NCBI RefSeq assembly: GCF_963678975.1
Contig: NC_089274.1
Span: 44,670,075-44,734,074, forward strand
From: Dysidea avara
Taxonomy: Eukaryota; Porifera; Demospongiae; Dictyoceratida; Dysideidae
DNA: 64,000 nucleotides
Reading direction: 5' to 3'
Shown here: piece by piece, positions 33,896 to 47,890 of the stretch
Position numbering within the stretch: position 1 is the stretch's first letter
Layout of the letters: every line of letters begins with the position of its first letter
Program-made: the position numbers and the translations under genes
Notes under the pieces: model-generated
Told to the model about the DNA's origin: nothing
Databases searched by the model: none
The model's input: only the letters and a program-made list of their open reading frames with translations

Positions 33896-36800
33896 ATGGC
33901 TGAAACCCCTTCGAGACATACAGTGGTTCAGCAAAATGTTGAAATGTCCAGTGATATTGAACGGGAAATCAATTATGAGTTGCAAGATGGCATCGCCGGT
34001 GACAGTGAAGGGACTGAAGCGAACGCAGTAAGTGAAGAACGAGGTGAAGGAGTGCCTGGAGAGGAGAACAACGGTCCTGTAGAGATTGGGGAGGTGGATC
34101 GAGCGGAACATGAGCTTTTTCATCACGAAGTGTGCGAGCTGGGGACCAATGGTTTTCCGGATCTGTGTTTTGTTAAAGCACAAGACGACGCAGGGAACTC
34201 TATGGTAGTGATAACTCAGCAAACACTAATGTTTCACCGTCCATTTGGCTTTACTTCGCGAGTCCAAGTAACCATCAGGGGAATGGAGTACGAAGTTCAT
34301 GTGATGATGAAGAAACTGATTTCAGGTACCTTGAAGTCTGTCAGGGATGTGAAGGAATTGTGCCGTCAATTTCGTGCTGGCTCTGGATACAAATTTTGTC
34401 CTGGTATTGACCCAAAGTATTACAACTCGCATTATTTTGAAACTATCCGCTTTGATATTAAAAGTGTGAGGAAAACTGCAGAGCCTTTTGCCCGAGTAGA
34501 CTCAGTAAACTGCAATCTATGGTTTTTGCTGGCCAGCAATGCAACTGCAGCTGAAAAAGCATCTATGGAAGTTCACTGTGCTGCTTGTAAGAGGCTAATC
34601 CACTATTTGAATTGCCAAAGACGCCGTACTTTAGCAGAAAGCCCTAGTCGGAAGCTGAAAAGGCAATTGTCATCATCACGGGCCAGGCTTTCATATATGT
34701 CTCCAGCTAGCCAGAATAAGAGAAAATGCCATGCGCAAAGTGAGAGATCCAATTTGTTACGAAAGTTGGAAAAGTGTTCCGAGTCAGATGTAACGTTGAA
34801 TGATGAACAACATGACGAGATGTGTGCTATTGTGGAGAGTATTAGGACTGAATAGTTGGAAAAGATTTTACTTGAAGGTAGTGAACACGGAGTTGGTGAT
34901 TTAATGAAGGAGATCTGGTACACTGATAGTAAGCGTCAGAAGCAGCAGTTCCTGCATGATCAGTCCAAGAATGGTAAGCTTTACAGTACTGTTTAATTGA
35001 TTATATTATTATTATATGATTGTTTGTCAGTTTCTGGAGAGCGAGGTAACAGATGGAGCATGATGACTGTTAGAATTGGTCAGTTACTTTGTATGTTGAA
35101 CCCCATTTATATAGCACTTTTATGTTTAGCCTTAGCAGTATATACCAGGAGTCCTGCAGCTTATGAGGCTCTTAAAAGTTTTGGAATTTTGCAATTGCCA
35201 TCCAGGTCAACATTACAAGCCTACACTGGAGCATTTATGCATGAACCAGGAGCAAGCAGTCAGTGCATAGAGAGGCAGGTTGCTCGTTATGTAATCTTTA
35301 AGGAACAGTGCAGAGAAGCTGGTAAACAAGAGCCCAAATCGGATGGGGTACTCATATTTGATGAGGTGAAAGTTGCATGTCAACTGATGTGGAACTCGCG
35401 TAGCCATCAGCTGATGGGCCTTGCCATGACCCACCAAGAATTGTCTTCCCTTAATGACATTTATAGATTATTGAAAGAACCTGACAGTGCACAGCAAACA
35501 TCTTATATACTCCAGTTTCTATGGCGTGACCTTACCAGTGAATTCGACATTGTGGGACCTTACTTTACAACTTCTTCTTCCATGGAAGGGAAATTTGTCA
35601 TAGCATGTGTTTTAGAGACAGTCAAGCTGTTTCAGTTTTATGGCATGAAAACAAGCCTGTTGGTTTGTGATGGCGCATCTTCAAATGTTTCAGCCATAAA
35701 AGCAAGCCACAAACACAATGGAGTATATTCAGTTGCTCAAAACAAAGATGATATTTTTGAAGTGAAACCATGGATGGTGAATCCATTCAATCCACCTCAT
35801 CACATTTACTGGCTAATCTGCCCATCTCATCAGGTATGTACCAATCATAATGCACGAATGATCTTAAATTTTCACTTTCTACCAGCTCAAAAATATGGTG
35901 AATGCACTGTTCTCTTCAAAGAGCACTGGTACTAAGCATTTTCAGCGCAGTGGCCAGTGCAAGTTTGGATGGGATACGATTGATGACTTGTATCAACGAG
36001 AATTGAGTCGAGTGAAGCTTAATTGTGCAAGAATGGTACCAAAGCTGAAGGAAACTCACTGCTTGCGGGATGCGTGGACTAAATTAAATGTCTTACCAGC
36101 AAAGATAATGCAGGTAATAATGTGGTTTTGTGAGAAATGTGTATTTATGTCATCTGGCTGTGAAATAGCAAGAACAGGTATTGTCAGAGCTCCACTGGCA
36201 TATTCATCAGGACCATACTACACCTGAAGAAGCAGCTAAGACAGCTGAAACATTGGCATACTTGGAAGCCTGTCAATGCCTGTTTGAACATGGGTTTCTG
36301 AATCATGAAAGAATTAGAGGTCTCAATTCTGAGGTGCTGAATAACATCAACAAGGGATACCGCTACTTTTCCGGATGGCTTACTGATCTGCTTGAATGCG
36401 GTATTTTACTTTGAACATATGTGTGAGATTTTAGTTTTCTTTCTACAGACCCAAATTTCCCACACACTTCCAACACACAAAGGGAGTTCCTGTCATGGCA
36501 AAGTAAGCTGATTCAGAATGTGTGTATTTTCTATTTTTCTATTTGTAGCATGGGACCTTCTACGGATAGACGTCTATGGCTTTAACGCCTTTGCTAAATG
36601 GTTTTTTAATTGCTATCCAACATACTTTATTTCACCCCTTCGAATTTCTGGATCTGCAGTGGAGAGTTTGTTTAGCCAATATAAATACAGTGCTGGTGGA
36701 AAGTTGGATGCGGCAAACTATGCAACAGCAAGATGTTCTCATTTGGTTAAGCAGTGTGTTGCTAGCCATCAACCTGGGAAAGATTATCGAGACCAGTCTG

Positions 36801-36913
36801 TTGGAATTGAGCTACCATTAGTAAAGCACAAGTATGGTAAAGCAAGCACAAAGGACTTGTTAACTTGTAATATATTGACCAGTGTATTTAATGTACTACT
36901 TTATCTTTATTGA
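33896..36913 (+). CDS. P-superfamily transposase, one stop codon
   Basis: Six exons join with consistent phases to 917 codons: 33896-34973, 35031-35833, 35886-36113, 36178-36400, 36449-36502 and 36549-36913. P/THAP9-type features: RWSMMTVRIGQLL, then YEALKSFGILQLPSRSTLQ, the first acidic residue in VLIFDEVKV, the second in LLVCDGASSNVS, the HQLKNMVNALF segment, LRDAWTKLNVLPAKIMQ, and a C-terminal GSAVESLFSQY that probably holds the last catalytic Glu. The N-terminal ~330 residues are acidic, then globular with CAACKRLIHYLNC, then basic; I see no C2CH THAP finger. A TAG at 34853-34855 interrupts exon 1 while the frame stays open on both sides. The intron positions are my prediction from splice sites and phase. 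Confidence 0.85.
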
Positions 36914-36963
36914 AATTTCACATGCACAATATGTGCCAAATCATACAGTCAAGAATGCATGTA

Positions 36964-38698
36964 CTATATTGCAGTGAACTTAGCCCCCAGTTGTGTGTGA
37001 TGAGTTAACAGTGTGTTCCGTAAGTTTACTTCTACAGTGGATGCCACACCCTTCTTAGTTGCTAGTTGTTGTTTCATTGAAGAGACGAACTCTTGAATTC
37101 TAGTATTGCACAATTTCCTAGTAAACTCTACAAAAACACTTTCTAAAACTTCTTCATTGAAAGTCTCGATGTTTGGTAGCTTTTGGGCCAATACAGTTTT
37201 AAATGATTCCCATAGATCATGACGTGCAGCGACAGTAGTGTGTCCCACCTGCAAGAAACAACACCAGTTATAATTCGATTTGCAAAGGACAACAACATAT
37301 TTCAAAATATACACAAGCGTTTGAGACTATCACACCCAGTCATGGTCTCTAATAAAGATGAATAGTTTTTAGAATTTACTATAAAGTTAAACTATCTACC
37401 AGTGTTCACCTTTATTAAATCAGCCCCATGTTCATTTAACCCTTTTGAATTGACCACCTGCTTTAAGACCATGTCCACTTCACGAAGGTATGGTACAAAA
37501 AGTGGATCAGGGAAATACATGTAACCCCTGTCACGATACTTTAAGTATCCTGGAATGCACGATTTGTCCTTGGTATTGATAGCTTGTAGCACAGTGATTT
37601 TTTGAGAAAGGACATTTCTTTGGTCATCAGAGCACTGTTTGATTTCCTTGTATAGCGCATGCAACACTACAAAGTGCTGCTCCTCCAAAACGGTAGTACA
37701 CGCCGTCTTCATCTGTTCCTATTGTTACACTCCCAGACTCAACAAGTTGTTTCTGAAATCGAGTTACATGTTCTAATAGAAAGTGGTACACAGTAGATGA
37801 CACTGTTATCATAACCTTGTTACAGTGGGGAACAGGCATTCCATTTGCTTTACAAAATTCCAACCATGTGCTTCGAAGGGTATTCACAGGGTGTTCAGCC
37901 AGCTCTTGGTAATCTATGTCTTGCAAAGAATATTCTTCACTAAGCAGGAAAACACTACAGTAATTGTGCCAATCTAGCTGGAATCGTAAGAAGGAGTCTG
38001 GAAGTTTCTTGCTGCTGATGTAAAGTGTCCCAAAGTAACGATGGTGATGCACAAGTACTTCTCGAAGAGGCTGCTCTGATGTACACAACACATTTGCAAA
38101 ATCTTTCAGTAATCCACCATCATCAAAAGTTTCCTTCAGTTTACTGATTACTTCCCACTGTATAACCTCACTACTGATACTTTGTATTGACTGCAACAAC
38201 TCATCCCTCTCTGATTTCTTCATTGCTTTAGTTTTACTAGTTTTGCCCTTCTTTTGAGAGGTTTTCTGCTGCATGGCTTGAGCTGCTTGAGCCGTGGTTG
38301 CTCCAGCACTTGAACCTTTGCCGCTTATAAGCTCTGAGCTTTTTGTTCCCTTTGAACTGCTTGTTCTTAGACTGGCCTTCTTCTGAGCGGGTTTTTGCTT
38401 TGTGGCTAGGGATGCTCGAGCCGTGGTTACAGTTGAGCCATCGTCGTTTGTGGACTCTGATTCCTTGGAATTGTTTGCTCTAGCCTTCTTTCGAGGGTTT
38501 TTTTTGCTTCGTGACTTGGGCTGCTCTAGCTGTGGTCGCTCCTGCATTCGAGTTTTCTCCATTATTTGTCTCACACTGAGTTACGTCCGTCCTTCTTTGC
38601 TTGCTCGCCGATTCTACTTCTTTTTCTAACAGTTTGCGCCGTGTACTTCGTCTTCTGGCACCTACAACTCCATTCTCAGTCGAACTGCACTCAGCCAT
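36964..38698 (-). CDS. second transposon gene, unknown function, two frameshifts
   Basis: Two exons, 38698-37410 and 37248-36964, with a GTGAAC donor and a TTGCAG acceptor, give about 520 residues. The start MAECSSTENG is preferred; an in-frame ATG 18 codons upstream is possible. Residues ~40-170 are basic and repetitive, with three imperfect ~40-residue units around TTARA...QKKA. The rest looks globular: LLREVLVHHHRYFGTLY-like helical stretches, STWLEFCKANGMPVPHCNKV, GVYYRFGGAAL, and YLKYRDRGYMYFPDPLFVPY. One frame change lies in an A8 run near 38507 and a second near 37680. I recognise no domain. Its placement inside the terminal repeats suggests an accessory role in transposition or regulation, which is inference. 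Confidence 0.75.
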
Positions 38699-38792
38699 AT
38701 TTGTGACGCACGTGCATATAAGCGTGCGCGCCCTCAACCCACAGCATCGCACGCCGGTCTCACCTATTTACACTTCTTGTCGAGGCCATAGG

Positions 38793-38862
38793 ACTTAACG
38801 GGCTCATTTTTCACAGGCCATAGCGTAGTTCGACACTCTCCCTCCCACATTATATACTCTTG
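38793..38862 (-). repeat. right terminal inverted repeat of the P-like transposon
   Basis: 70 bp, the reverse complement of 33702-33771 except for one base in the TATAGCC/TATGGCC block. Confidence 0.95.
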
Positions 38863-39904
38863 GTGGTATACTATAACATTTACTATGTTACTATATTCTT
38901 ATGTTTTCAGTCGGGCTTTTATGACATGTACATGTTGCCTACATAATGCTGGGTTTTCTTCACTTCTGTAAGCATGTATGTTTTTTTTGTCTGTCCACTC
39001 TGATAAGCATGTAGTGGTGCATTTTTGTCAATGTTTCAGGCTACACTACAATTTTGTGTTGTGAAGCTGATTACCGCTGTGATAACAATAATTCTTGAAG
39101 CGAATGGCAAATTTAACATGGGCAACTGGAGGTAAAGTGGTACATTGAACCTTGGTTCACCTGTAGAAGGTCGTACCCTTTAAGGATATGAGAATATTGT
39201 TCATAGCATACTGATACTATACACAATATTTATGGCTTATTAATATGGGGTGGTCCTATTCCTGTTAATAATGTTGCTGCAGTTACAGTTTTGTTACTGG
39301 TTGCTATAACTTGCTGAGTACTACGTAACTTGTAACCGAAACCTCTCTGGATATCGCAGCTGTCAATCAGCCATATTATTGGTTGCTTTAATTGTATAGT
39401 GTAAGAATACCGTATGTGGTCTCACTGTCTAGTTTTGTGTGTGTACGTACAGTACAAGTGTATGTTGTTTAGTCTCTGTTACATGTCACACACTATTAGT
39501 CAGGGTGTTATACTTTCTGTAACCTGTGTGTCATGCTCTATTACCAGTTGAGTTATGCTATGTCACTGTGTGAGCACTGCTATCATGTATGTGCCCTATG
39601 CATGTCTTCTTGCAGTAGTAGTGGCGTCTACCACATGAAATGGCATTTCTTTCTCATGCTGTTAGCACTGCTTAACTAGTCCATTTGCATTACTTTGCTG
39701 TTCCATTTACAATCCCATTTGGAGAACACTAAGCCTTACTATTAAGTGAAAGGCCATGGCTGTGCATTTAAGGATTGAAAGTGAGGACTAGCATTAGGGG
39801 TGGGCAATATTTCATTAATATATCGAGAAATTCAATATTTTACTAATACCGATGTGCAAAAATGATATCGAGATACAGTACAATGTAACAAGCACAATGT
39901 GTTA

Positions 39905-40308
39905 TAGACCGTATTCCAAATGACATCACACAAATTTTCTATTTGGTGGATTCTTATATTTTCGAGTATTATCACCAATGGCGATAAGATTTCGAAGATT
40001 GATATAGAGGCTAACAAACTAGATATCAAGGGAAATTACCAGACTTGGTTATTACAGCAAATTAAGAAACAATAGTTTTTCTTCTAAACTTTGAAAACCA
40101 GCTGAAAATTTCTAACCCGGCGTTAGAGAATAGATTTTATACCCTTATAACTGTACCTGTTAGTTTTAGGTCAATATCTTCTTCCAGGATTGAATAGTGA
40201 TTTGAATCTTATTAAGCCCCATTGGAACTCTTACTCAAAATTGTTAGAATATCCCAAATAGCCGCAGCCATTTTAATTATTTCGTGACGTCATTTGGAAT
40301 ACGGTCTA
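39905..40308. mobile_element. TA-flanked MITE (copy 2, uninterrupted)
   Basis: 404 bp; the copy-2 version of 16230-17312, without the nested hAT-like insertion. Ends TAGACCGTATTCCAAATGAC in inverted orientation, TA on both sides. Confidence 0.75.
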
Positions 40309-40479
40309 TAGTTGCTGTTACCTTGGTAAGCATGATGCAACATCTAGTACTAAAAATCATGGGTACAGGTCAGGCATACAATACTATGTATTGACAACCA
40401 GCTGCACTGTACTATGAGCATACTTGGAATTTGAACAGGTGCAGGTCAGTTGATAAGGACTAGTTATGAGTTATTCAAG

Positions 40480-43400
40480 AGATATTAGTACAGTAGTTAT
40501 CGAGATACTGTGCCAACTCTCTCAGAGAGGTGAGATATTCATTCCTCCAATGCACCCAAAACTGCTTGTTGACTTGTGTCTTGTCTTCCTGTTTCCTTAT
40601 CATACTCAAAGTAAGGAAGTCTGGATCATCTATATCTTCTGGATCTTCTAGAGTATGAGGAATTATCTGTATTAGTATGAGGAATCATTTGTATTCTTCT
40701 ACAGTACAGCAAATAGGATGGTATGAGAAGCTCGGGATCAGAGAGGTTGGAAGAAACATAGGTCAGAGGTCTGCCATTTAACATGGTCCACTTCAACAAT
40801 GATTGTTTCCAGTTGTTTCTGTGAGATAAAGGCTTGTCCCAATGTTTTCTTCACTGCTTGCTTTGTAAGTCCAATCATGCATTCCTAGAAGCCCCCATAC
40901 CATGGGGCTCGTTTGGGAATGAACTCCCATGTAACATTCTGGTGTTCCAATGCTCCTTTCAAGATTTCGGATTGTAATAACTTCTGTATAGCCTCCACGG
41001 CGGCAAGATATGTAGATGCATTGTCAGAGATCATCTTGCATGGTGATTTTCAGCTAGAAAACCTTCTAAAAGCCAACAAGAATGTCTCGACAGTTAGGTC
41101 GCCCAAAGTGTACTGCTCTTGTTGCAGTGCATGTGAAGAGATAGGACTTTCTTCTCTTGTTCTCCTTCCTTGACAAATAAAGCTCCGGTAAAGTCCACAC
41201 CAGTGATGGTAAAGGGTGGAGCTTCAGTGACTCTGATCTTTGGTAACGGTGGAGGGTCTGGGGCTCTGTATGGCTTTCCAGTGAGCTTCCTGCAGGGTAC
41301 ACAGCGTCTCAATAGACTCTTAGCATTGAGGGTATCCATTAACTTGGCGTACAGCTGTAGTGGTTGTACTCACTCCTCCCTGTTGTAAGTTCTTATGAGT
41401 GTCCATTACAATCATTTGGGTGACGGGGCTGGGCAGGAGGTAGGGAAACTTGCTGAGGTCTGTTGTTAGTGCATTTGTGTATTTGTCCTCCGCAACGGAT
41501 TAACTTCTTGTCATCAATGAAAATTCTAAGCCTTTTTATCAGGGTGGGACAGATACTTGGAAGATGTCTTGAGCAGGTAAACAATTTCTTCTGGATAACT
41601 ACAGTGTTGTACTGCAATGATCAAACGTCTACATGCATAAGATAACTATGAGCTAGTAAGAGGTCCGGAAAGTGGGGGTTGTAACTTGCGTAGATTATGG
41701 ATAAAACGGTAAATGTAAGCAATAGTGGCCAATGGACAATTAAGGTGGCTGCACCGCGAAGCATCAACAATTGTCAGTATATCTGTTCGGTCTTTCAATA
41801 AAGTGATGGTAGTGCAAGGTACAAATTCTGCAGCTTTAGTTGCTACTATGTCAAGGATATTGGTTGGCGTCCATGTTGGCCAATTGGAAGTGTTCGATAA
41901 CCACTGTGGACCATGCATCCATAACTCAGATGACTTCAATTGTTCCGTGGATATGCCTCTGGTGAGGAGATCTGCAGGATTGTCGGCCTAGGGTGTAAAT
42001 GACCAATTGGTTGAAGAAAAATAAATTCTTGAGAATTCTGTTACCCGTTAGTGTACAAAGGAGTTGGAATGGCCACCATTGTGTAACCAATGAAGTACAA
42101 TTTGAGTATCTGTCCAGAGGTGTACTGGAATAAGGTGAAAGTAAGGCTTGAACAGATTTTATCACTCTGATAGCAGTGACAGCGGCCATCAGTTCCAGTT
42201 TTGGTAGAGTTAAAACCTTAATGGGAGCTATGCGGGTTTTGGACATGACAAAGGAAATGTTGTTACTGCAAAGATAAACAATCTCACCGTATGTCTTAGT
42301 GCTGGCTTCCGCAAATATACTTATGTGATCAATAACTTTATTTGGTAGATGAGGGAAGTAGGCTCTTGGAAGAGTTACAGTAGGTTGGAAAGCTTAAGGA
42401 TGTCGTCACAAATACTTAGCCATTTGTCTCTAAATTCTTCATGAAGTGGAGTGTCCCAAGAACGTTTCTGCTGCCATACTTCCTGTAATGATATCTTGGC
42501 ACGGATGGAAACTGGAGTAGCCCATCCTAGAGGATCAATATTTGTGATGAATCCTGAAGAACACTACGCTTGTATACTATATTACTAGAAGGCAGTGATT
42601 TGGAAGCCAGTGACGTTGTATCTGTACATGTATTCCAGAGAATACCAAGTATCTGAACAGTGGTATTGTGGTCTATGGTCTTATTGGCAGTGGCAATCTG
42701 CTTTAGTGTGGTATTGTTTGAAGCCCATGACCTTAGATAGAAATTACATGATATTCCATGCTTGGGTGTAGTATTGGACAAGTTGAGTGTCAGTGTCGCA
42801 CCAGGATAGGATATTGTCAACATAGATATTGCATTGAACGTCTTCAGAAACAGATGACTGAAACTTGGGTAAGTGTAGATCAATGGTGGCATGCAACATA
42901 AAGGGGGAACTGGCTGTACCAAAGGGAACGGATGCAAAACGAAAAATCTTAAAGCAACTGTCAGGGTTCTCAGGTTGCATTGGCCACAAAAAAACAAGTA
43001 AAATTTCTACCGTCTTCATGGAATCTGATGTGAAGAAAGGCCTTTTCAATGTCTGTTGACAGTGCATAATTGTGTAAACGAAAACGTAACAAAATGGGGA
43101 ATAAATCATTCAATAAAGGAGGTCCCACCTCTAAGCAATCGTTCAGGCTGGCTGCAGAGGGATTCTCATGACAGCTGCAGTCATATACAATCTGAATGGG
43201 AGTTGTTTGAAAGTCCTTCTTGATGGGATGATGGGACAAGGAGTGAACTGATGGTTCAGGAGTAGAAAAGGAAGGAATGTCATTGACCTTTTCAATAAAA
43301 CCACGGCATTCCTGATCCATTATAATGTTGTCATACAGCTTCAGTAATTGTGGGCTTTGTCTTAACCTTGTGAGCAGATTTTTAGTCCTTTCACATGTGT

Positions 43401-45125
43401 TGTAATTCGATGGCAGATGTCGTTTGTCCTCTTTCCAAGGAAATTTAGCTGTATATGTACCATCTGGTAGCTGAGAGATGTTGCGAGACTGGTAGGATTT
43501 GAGAAAAACAGAACTAGAGTCTGTACCAATGGCTTCTATGGACCATAGTTTTTGCAAATCAATCCCTTTGTTGTCAGCTGCAGTGGCAAGTTGAAGCAGG
43601 ATAGACGTCAACAGTTGGGTAGTGACAATGGTAGAGGTCCAGATAGAAGATAGCCAAGTCAAGATTGCTGTGCTGTAGGACCATTTCCTCTGATGATGTG
43701 GTCCTGTACAAATGACCAATAATATTGGTTTCAATTAGAATAGAGACTAGAAATTCATCACTGTCTGTAACGGGATTTGCAAGCTTCAACCCTTTGAAAT
43801 GTGGTGTGTTGTCCAATTCTACTCGACAGGAATTCTGAATAGGTGTGGCTATTTTTTGGAACAACAAGGACAGAAATAGGAACAAGATCACCAGTAAGTG
43901 TCTGTATCTGGGTAGTGACAACTCCTAATGTTTGAAACAATGGTGAGTCATTGCCAAATGAGGACAGAGCTACTTGTGTAGTGGTGGATGGCACAACGTG
44001 AAGTTAATTAGCTAGTTGTGAACAATTAAATGAGCATTGTGCTCCTTCGTCAAATAATTAACATTCATCCTTGTATCACTACCAATAACAGGAGCTATAG
44101 CAGTCTTGAGTCAAATAGGAGTAGCATGGTGGGAAGCAGGTATGAGATACAATTCAAGTGATACTGGTATAGCGGTAGTGGTAGGTGGAAGAACAGGTTG
44201 TGGTATAACTGGTGGATGTGTGACTTGAGATGTGTTCCTTGGTACATCAGTTCTGTGGTCACCATTGCACAAGCTTGTATGATGTTTCCGTTTGCATTGT
44301 CTACATCGAAATTTGGAGCTACACTGGGAGACTGTATGTTTGGGCCACGGGTTGAGCCATATGCATGGCCATGGGTGGAGCCATGGGTGATCCAGCGTCG
44401 TCAAATCGTAATTATTTGAGATTTGTACATCTTAAAATACTTGAACTGACTGAGCTAGCTAGAGCCAAGAACTTGCTGCACTTAGTAAGAAGTTCTTAGC
44501 TAATGGGTGTGAGTGATACAGGTGAAGTAAAGATGGGATTGAGTCAAGTGTTGGGAGTGTGAGTGATGGGTTTGATACAATAGTACTAGGAGCTCCAGAG
44601 CTAGCATATACCACTGGTGTATCACTAATGACATTTGCTACAGGTATATCATGTGCAGTACATAACACTGGGGTGCCACTGACAGTTGTGACGGTGCATC
44701 ACATGAACTTGTTGGTAATGTGCTAGCTACATCACTCACATTCTCGTGATCTGATTTTTGCATTGTAACTTCATGATCTTCACCTGATCCTTGCTGTGTA
44801 GTAGTAGGAGGTTGTAGCTGGAATAGTTCCACACGTTTATTCAACTCATTGACTTTCTCTAATGTGATGTTTGTAACTCCTCTGAAGCATCTTGTATAAG
44901 ATCAAGAATCTGCTGATCAAGCTTCACAATCTGTTCTTTCTTCTTCTCTAGCTGGGCAACTGCGGTGTTGAGATAGGTTATGGCAAGTTCATCAATCTCA
45001 TTCACTAGAGTTCCTTCTACCTTGTTGAAGATTCTAGTCACGTGGGAGCAGTATGCTCTTTATGAGGTCTGGAGACGAGTTAGCCCTTCCATCGTTCGTC
45101 CATTTTTTTTTGTATCATTAGCGAT
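40480..45125 (-). mobile_element. BEL/Pao-type LTR retroelement, broken (copy 2)
   Basis: Paralogue of 17455-22260, carried along by the segmental duplication. The same parts in the same order: gag-like zinc knuckle region (about 45040-44110), protease-like (43995-43570), reverse transcriptase (43330-42530), Pao peptidase/RNase H region (42250-41640), integrase (41340-40750), tail (to about 40500). LTRs not found. Many breaks, most shared with copy 1, showing it was already dead at duplication. Confidence 0.86.
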
Positions 45126-47360
45126 ATCATTAGTTGAACATGATATCGATTGAATGCGGACATTCCTAACAACATTGCTAGCAACCAAATTAACTACAGC
45201 CCTATTATAATTAGTGTTTCTCACCAAACTACAATCGTTCCTTCGTGGTTTTAGACTACTTCGTAGGCATTTCTTGCTAGGTCATTCACGAATACTGAGC
45301 ATCGTGAGTGTAAAGTGGTGTTTCCACTTTTACGGCTGCTCGTACGTCACAAACCACAACACGTTGTCGTTGTGTCATAACTTTATGATACACCCTTCTA
45401 CAAGGGTATATGAGAGTCTCCTCAGTATTATTATTATTATTAGCACTTTACAGTGATCAGCACTGAAAATCTGACAGCAACATGTGCTGCAGCCTTGTAT
45501 ATTATGAACTCACAACAGGCGAGTTGAATCGTTCTTTGAGGTGAAAAGTGTTACAGTGTTTTTGATAATAAAGTGTTATACGTTGATGGAGACAGATAAA
45601 GTTGATAGTGGCATGGTGGACATGAGTGCATATATGCATGCGCCACAGGTGTAGAATTGATTGCACTATAAGTAAACTGTAAGACTTTTTCCTTACATAA
45701 TGTGAAACATTAATAGATGTCACTTTGTGTTACATCATATATAACCAGCAAGTTAACCCATAATTACCCATTCATAAGTGATCTTGACATTTTTGGTCAC
45801 TTAATACATGTTGCAACAGGACAAAGAACTACTTAGTAACCATATGAAATACTACAGACTATTTACAAAGATGTCTTAATACTCCAAAGACCCCCCAACA
45901 CATTTTATTGTAATGATCTGGTTTTCCTTATACTACAACAATGTATTAAATGAAAAAATGGTGCTAGATGTTTGAGGCATACAGCAAAATGCATGTCCTT
46001 ATACTGGTTACTAAGAAGCAATGTACCTGTTTGCATAGTTTTCAAATTTGTTCTGCCTGTAACACAGCCATACACATAGAGAATGATGTGTGAAGCTGAC
46101 CTACAACCAATCTGCTTACTTCAACTGTTGGAGGCATGGTTCAGTAATTTCCGTGTTATGCTTACGTGATAGGACACACAATGTTGTGTTTCCGTGAATC
46201 AATATTTTGCACTGTCAGTGACAAGAAATTGGTCACAAAGGAGGACAAAGGCAAGTCCATGAAACTTGTATTGTTCACACTGTGGTTTTGGCACACCACA
46301 TGTGGTGACTGCTCAGACTGAAGCAATGTCATACAGTGAAAAATATAGCATGTCAGTACCCACTGCTTTTCTGCTTGGATGCTATGACTGCTTTATTAGA
46401 GTATTGACTGTTCTATTTGAGTATATTTATCTTGCATATAGACACCTCTGGTAGTGCACCAGAGTTCTTTGGTTAAGTCTCACCCCTAGATATGCCATTA
46501 CATGTTGGCCCATCAAACACTCTGCACGACAAGTTTCGTTTTTTGTTAACTGATATACTAATAGCAAATAGGTCCCCAAAACTCTAATATCGGACTAATG
46601 CTTTAGCCAGCAAGCACTCATGGCATAGTCCAGAGAACTCATATCAAACCAGGTACAACAACTTATTCATTGTATATATTACCTTGGTCACAGTGCCCAT
46701 GGAATATATCTAGTGCCTACTACTACACATATTCGGTACAATGTTTGTACTGGGCATTAGAGGAACTGCAACACTGTGCATTTTGCATGAAGCAGGTTGT
46801 AAATCAGATTTACAACCACAGGGAAGAGCAAATTCAGAGCAGTCACCAAATGTTCACACCGTTAAACACTCTATTAGAGCAGTTAAGATAACAGTTTCCT
46901 TAAGGGTACAGTTGTGGCATAATAGAGCACAACTGAGCTGAATTAGAGTGTAGAAAACTTCAGAGCATTACTCAAAGCATAACAGACACTTTTACAAATG
47001 TCCAGGCCTACTATTGTGTAGAGGGGTAAAGGTTTTAGTGCCAGGAAGTAGTATAATAGTGTGCATGTACTTTTGGCTGCTATGGCTCTACTGTACTCAT
47101 GTACATTTTCAGTAGACAACTTCTTCACACCAGGAAGTGTGTGTTTGCATGTTGAGTGTAACTGAGTTGTGACGTGCCAAACTTTTTTTCTTATATGTAG
47201 AACCAGGGGTACACATACAGTATGTATTATGTGTACATATGCTAGTGTGATGTCACTTGCCACATTGTATGGCATACATCCACCACTGTGTCATGTCAAT
47301 GCTACAGTATTATCTGTCACTGTGTCTGACACATTGTATGGTGCTGTTTCTTTGTGTGTA

Positions 47361-47890
<530 letters not shown>

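Larger units (their letters stand above)
33702..38862. mobile_element. P-superfamily DNA transposon with two convergent genes
   Basis: 5161 bp. The terminal inverted repeats are 70 bp with one mismatch (33702-33771, 38793-38862). The 7-bp duplication GTGGTAT (33695-33701, 38863-38869) flanks it, and the uninterrupted site is at 14609-14615 in copy 1. The neighbouring G allows an 8-bp reading, but 7 bp gives symmetric ends. The plus strand encodes a P-type transposase (33896-36913). The minus strand encodes an unassigned protein (38698-36964). The genes are tail to tail, 50 bp apart. Both have a few breaks, so this copy is probably recently inactive. Confidence 0.92.

Noticed and set aside
33702-38862. 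hAT classification of the two-gene transposon
   Set aside because: The transposase motifs (RWS...LPSRSTLQ, LIFDEVK, LVCDGASSN, ESLFS) and the domain order fit the P superfamily, and no BED finger or hAT C-terminal motif is present.
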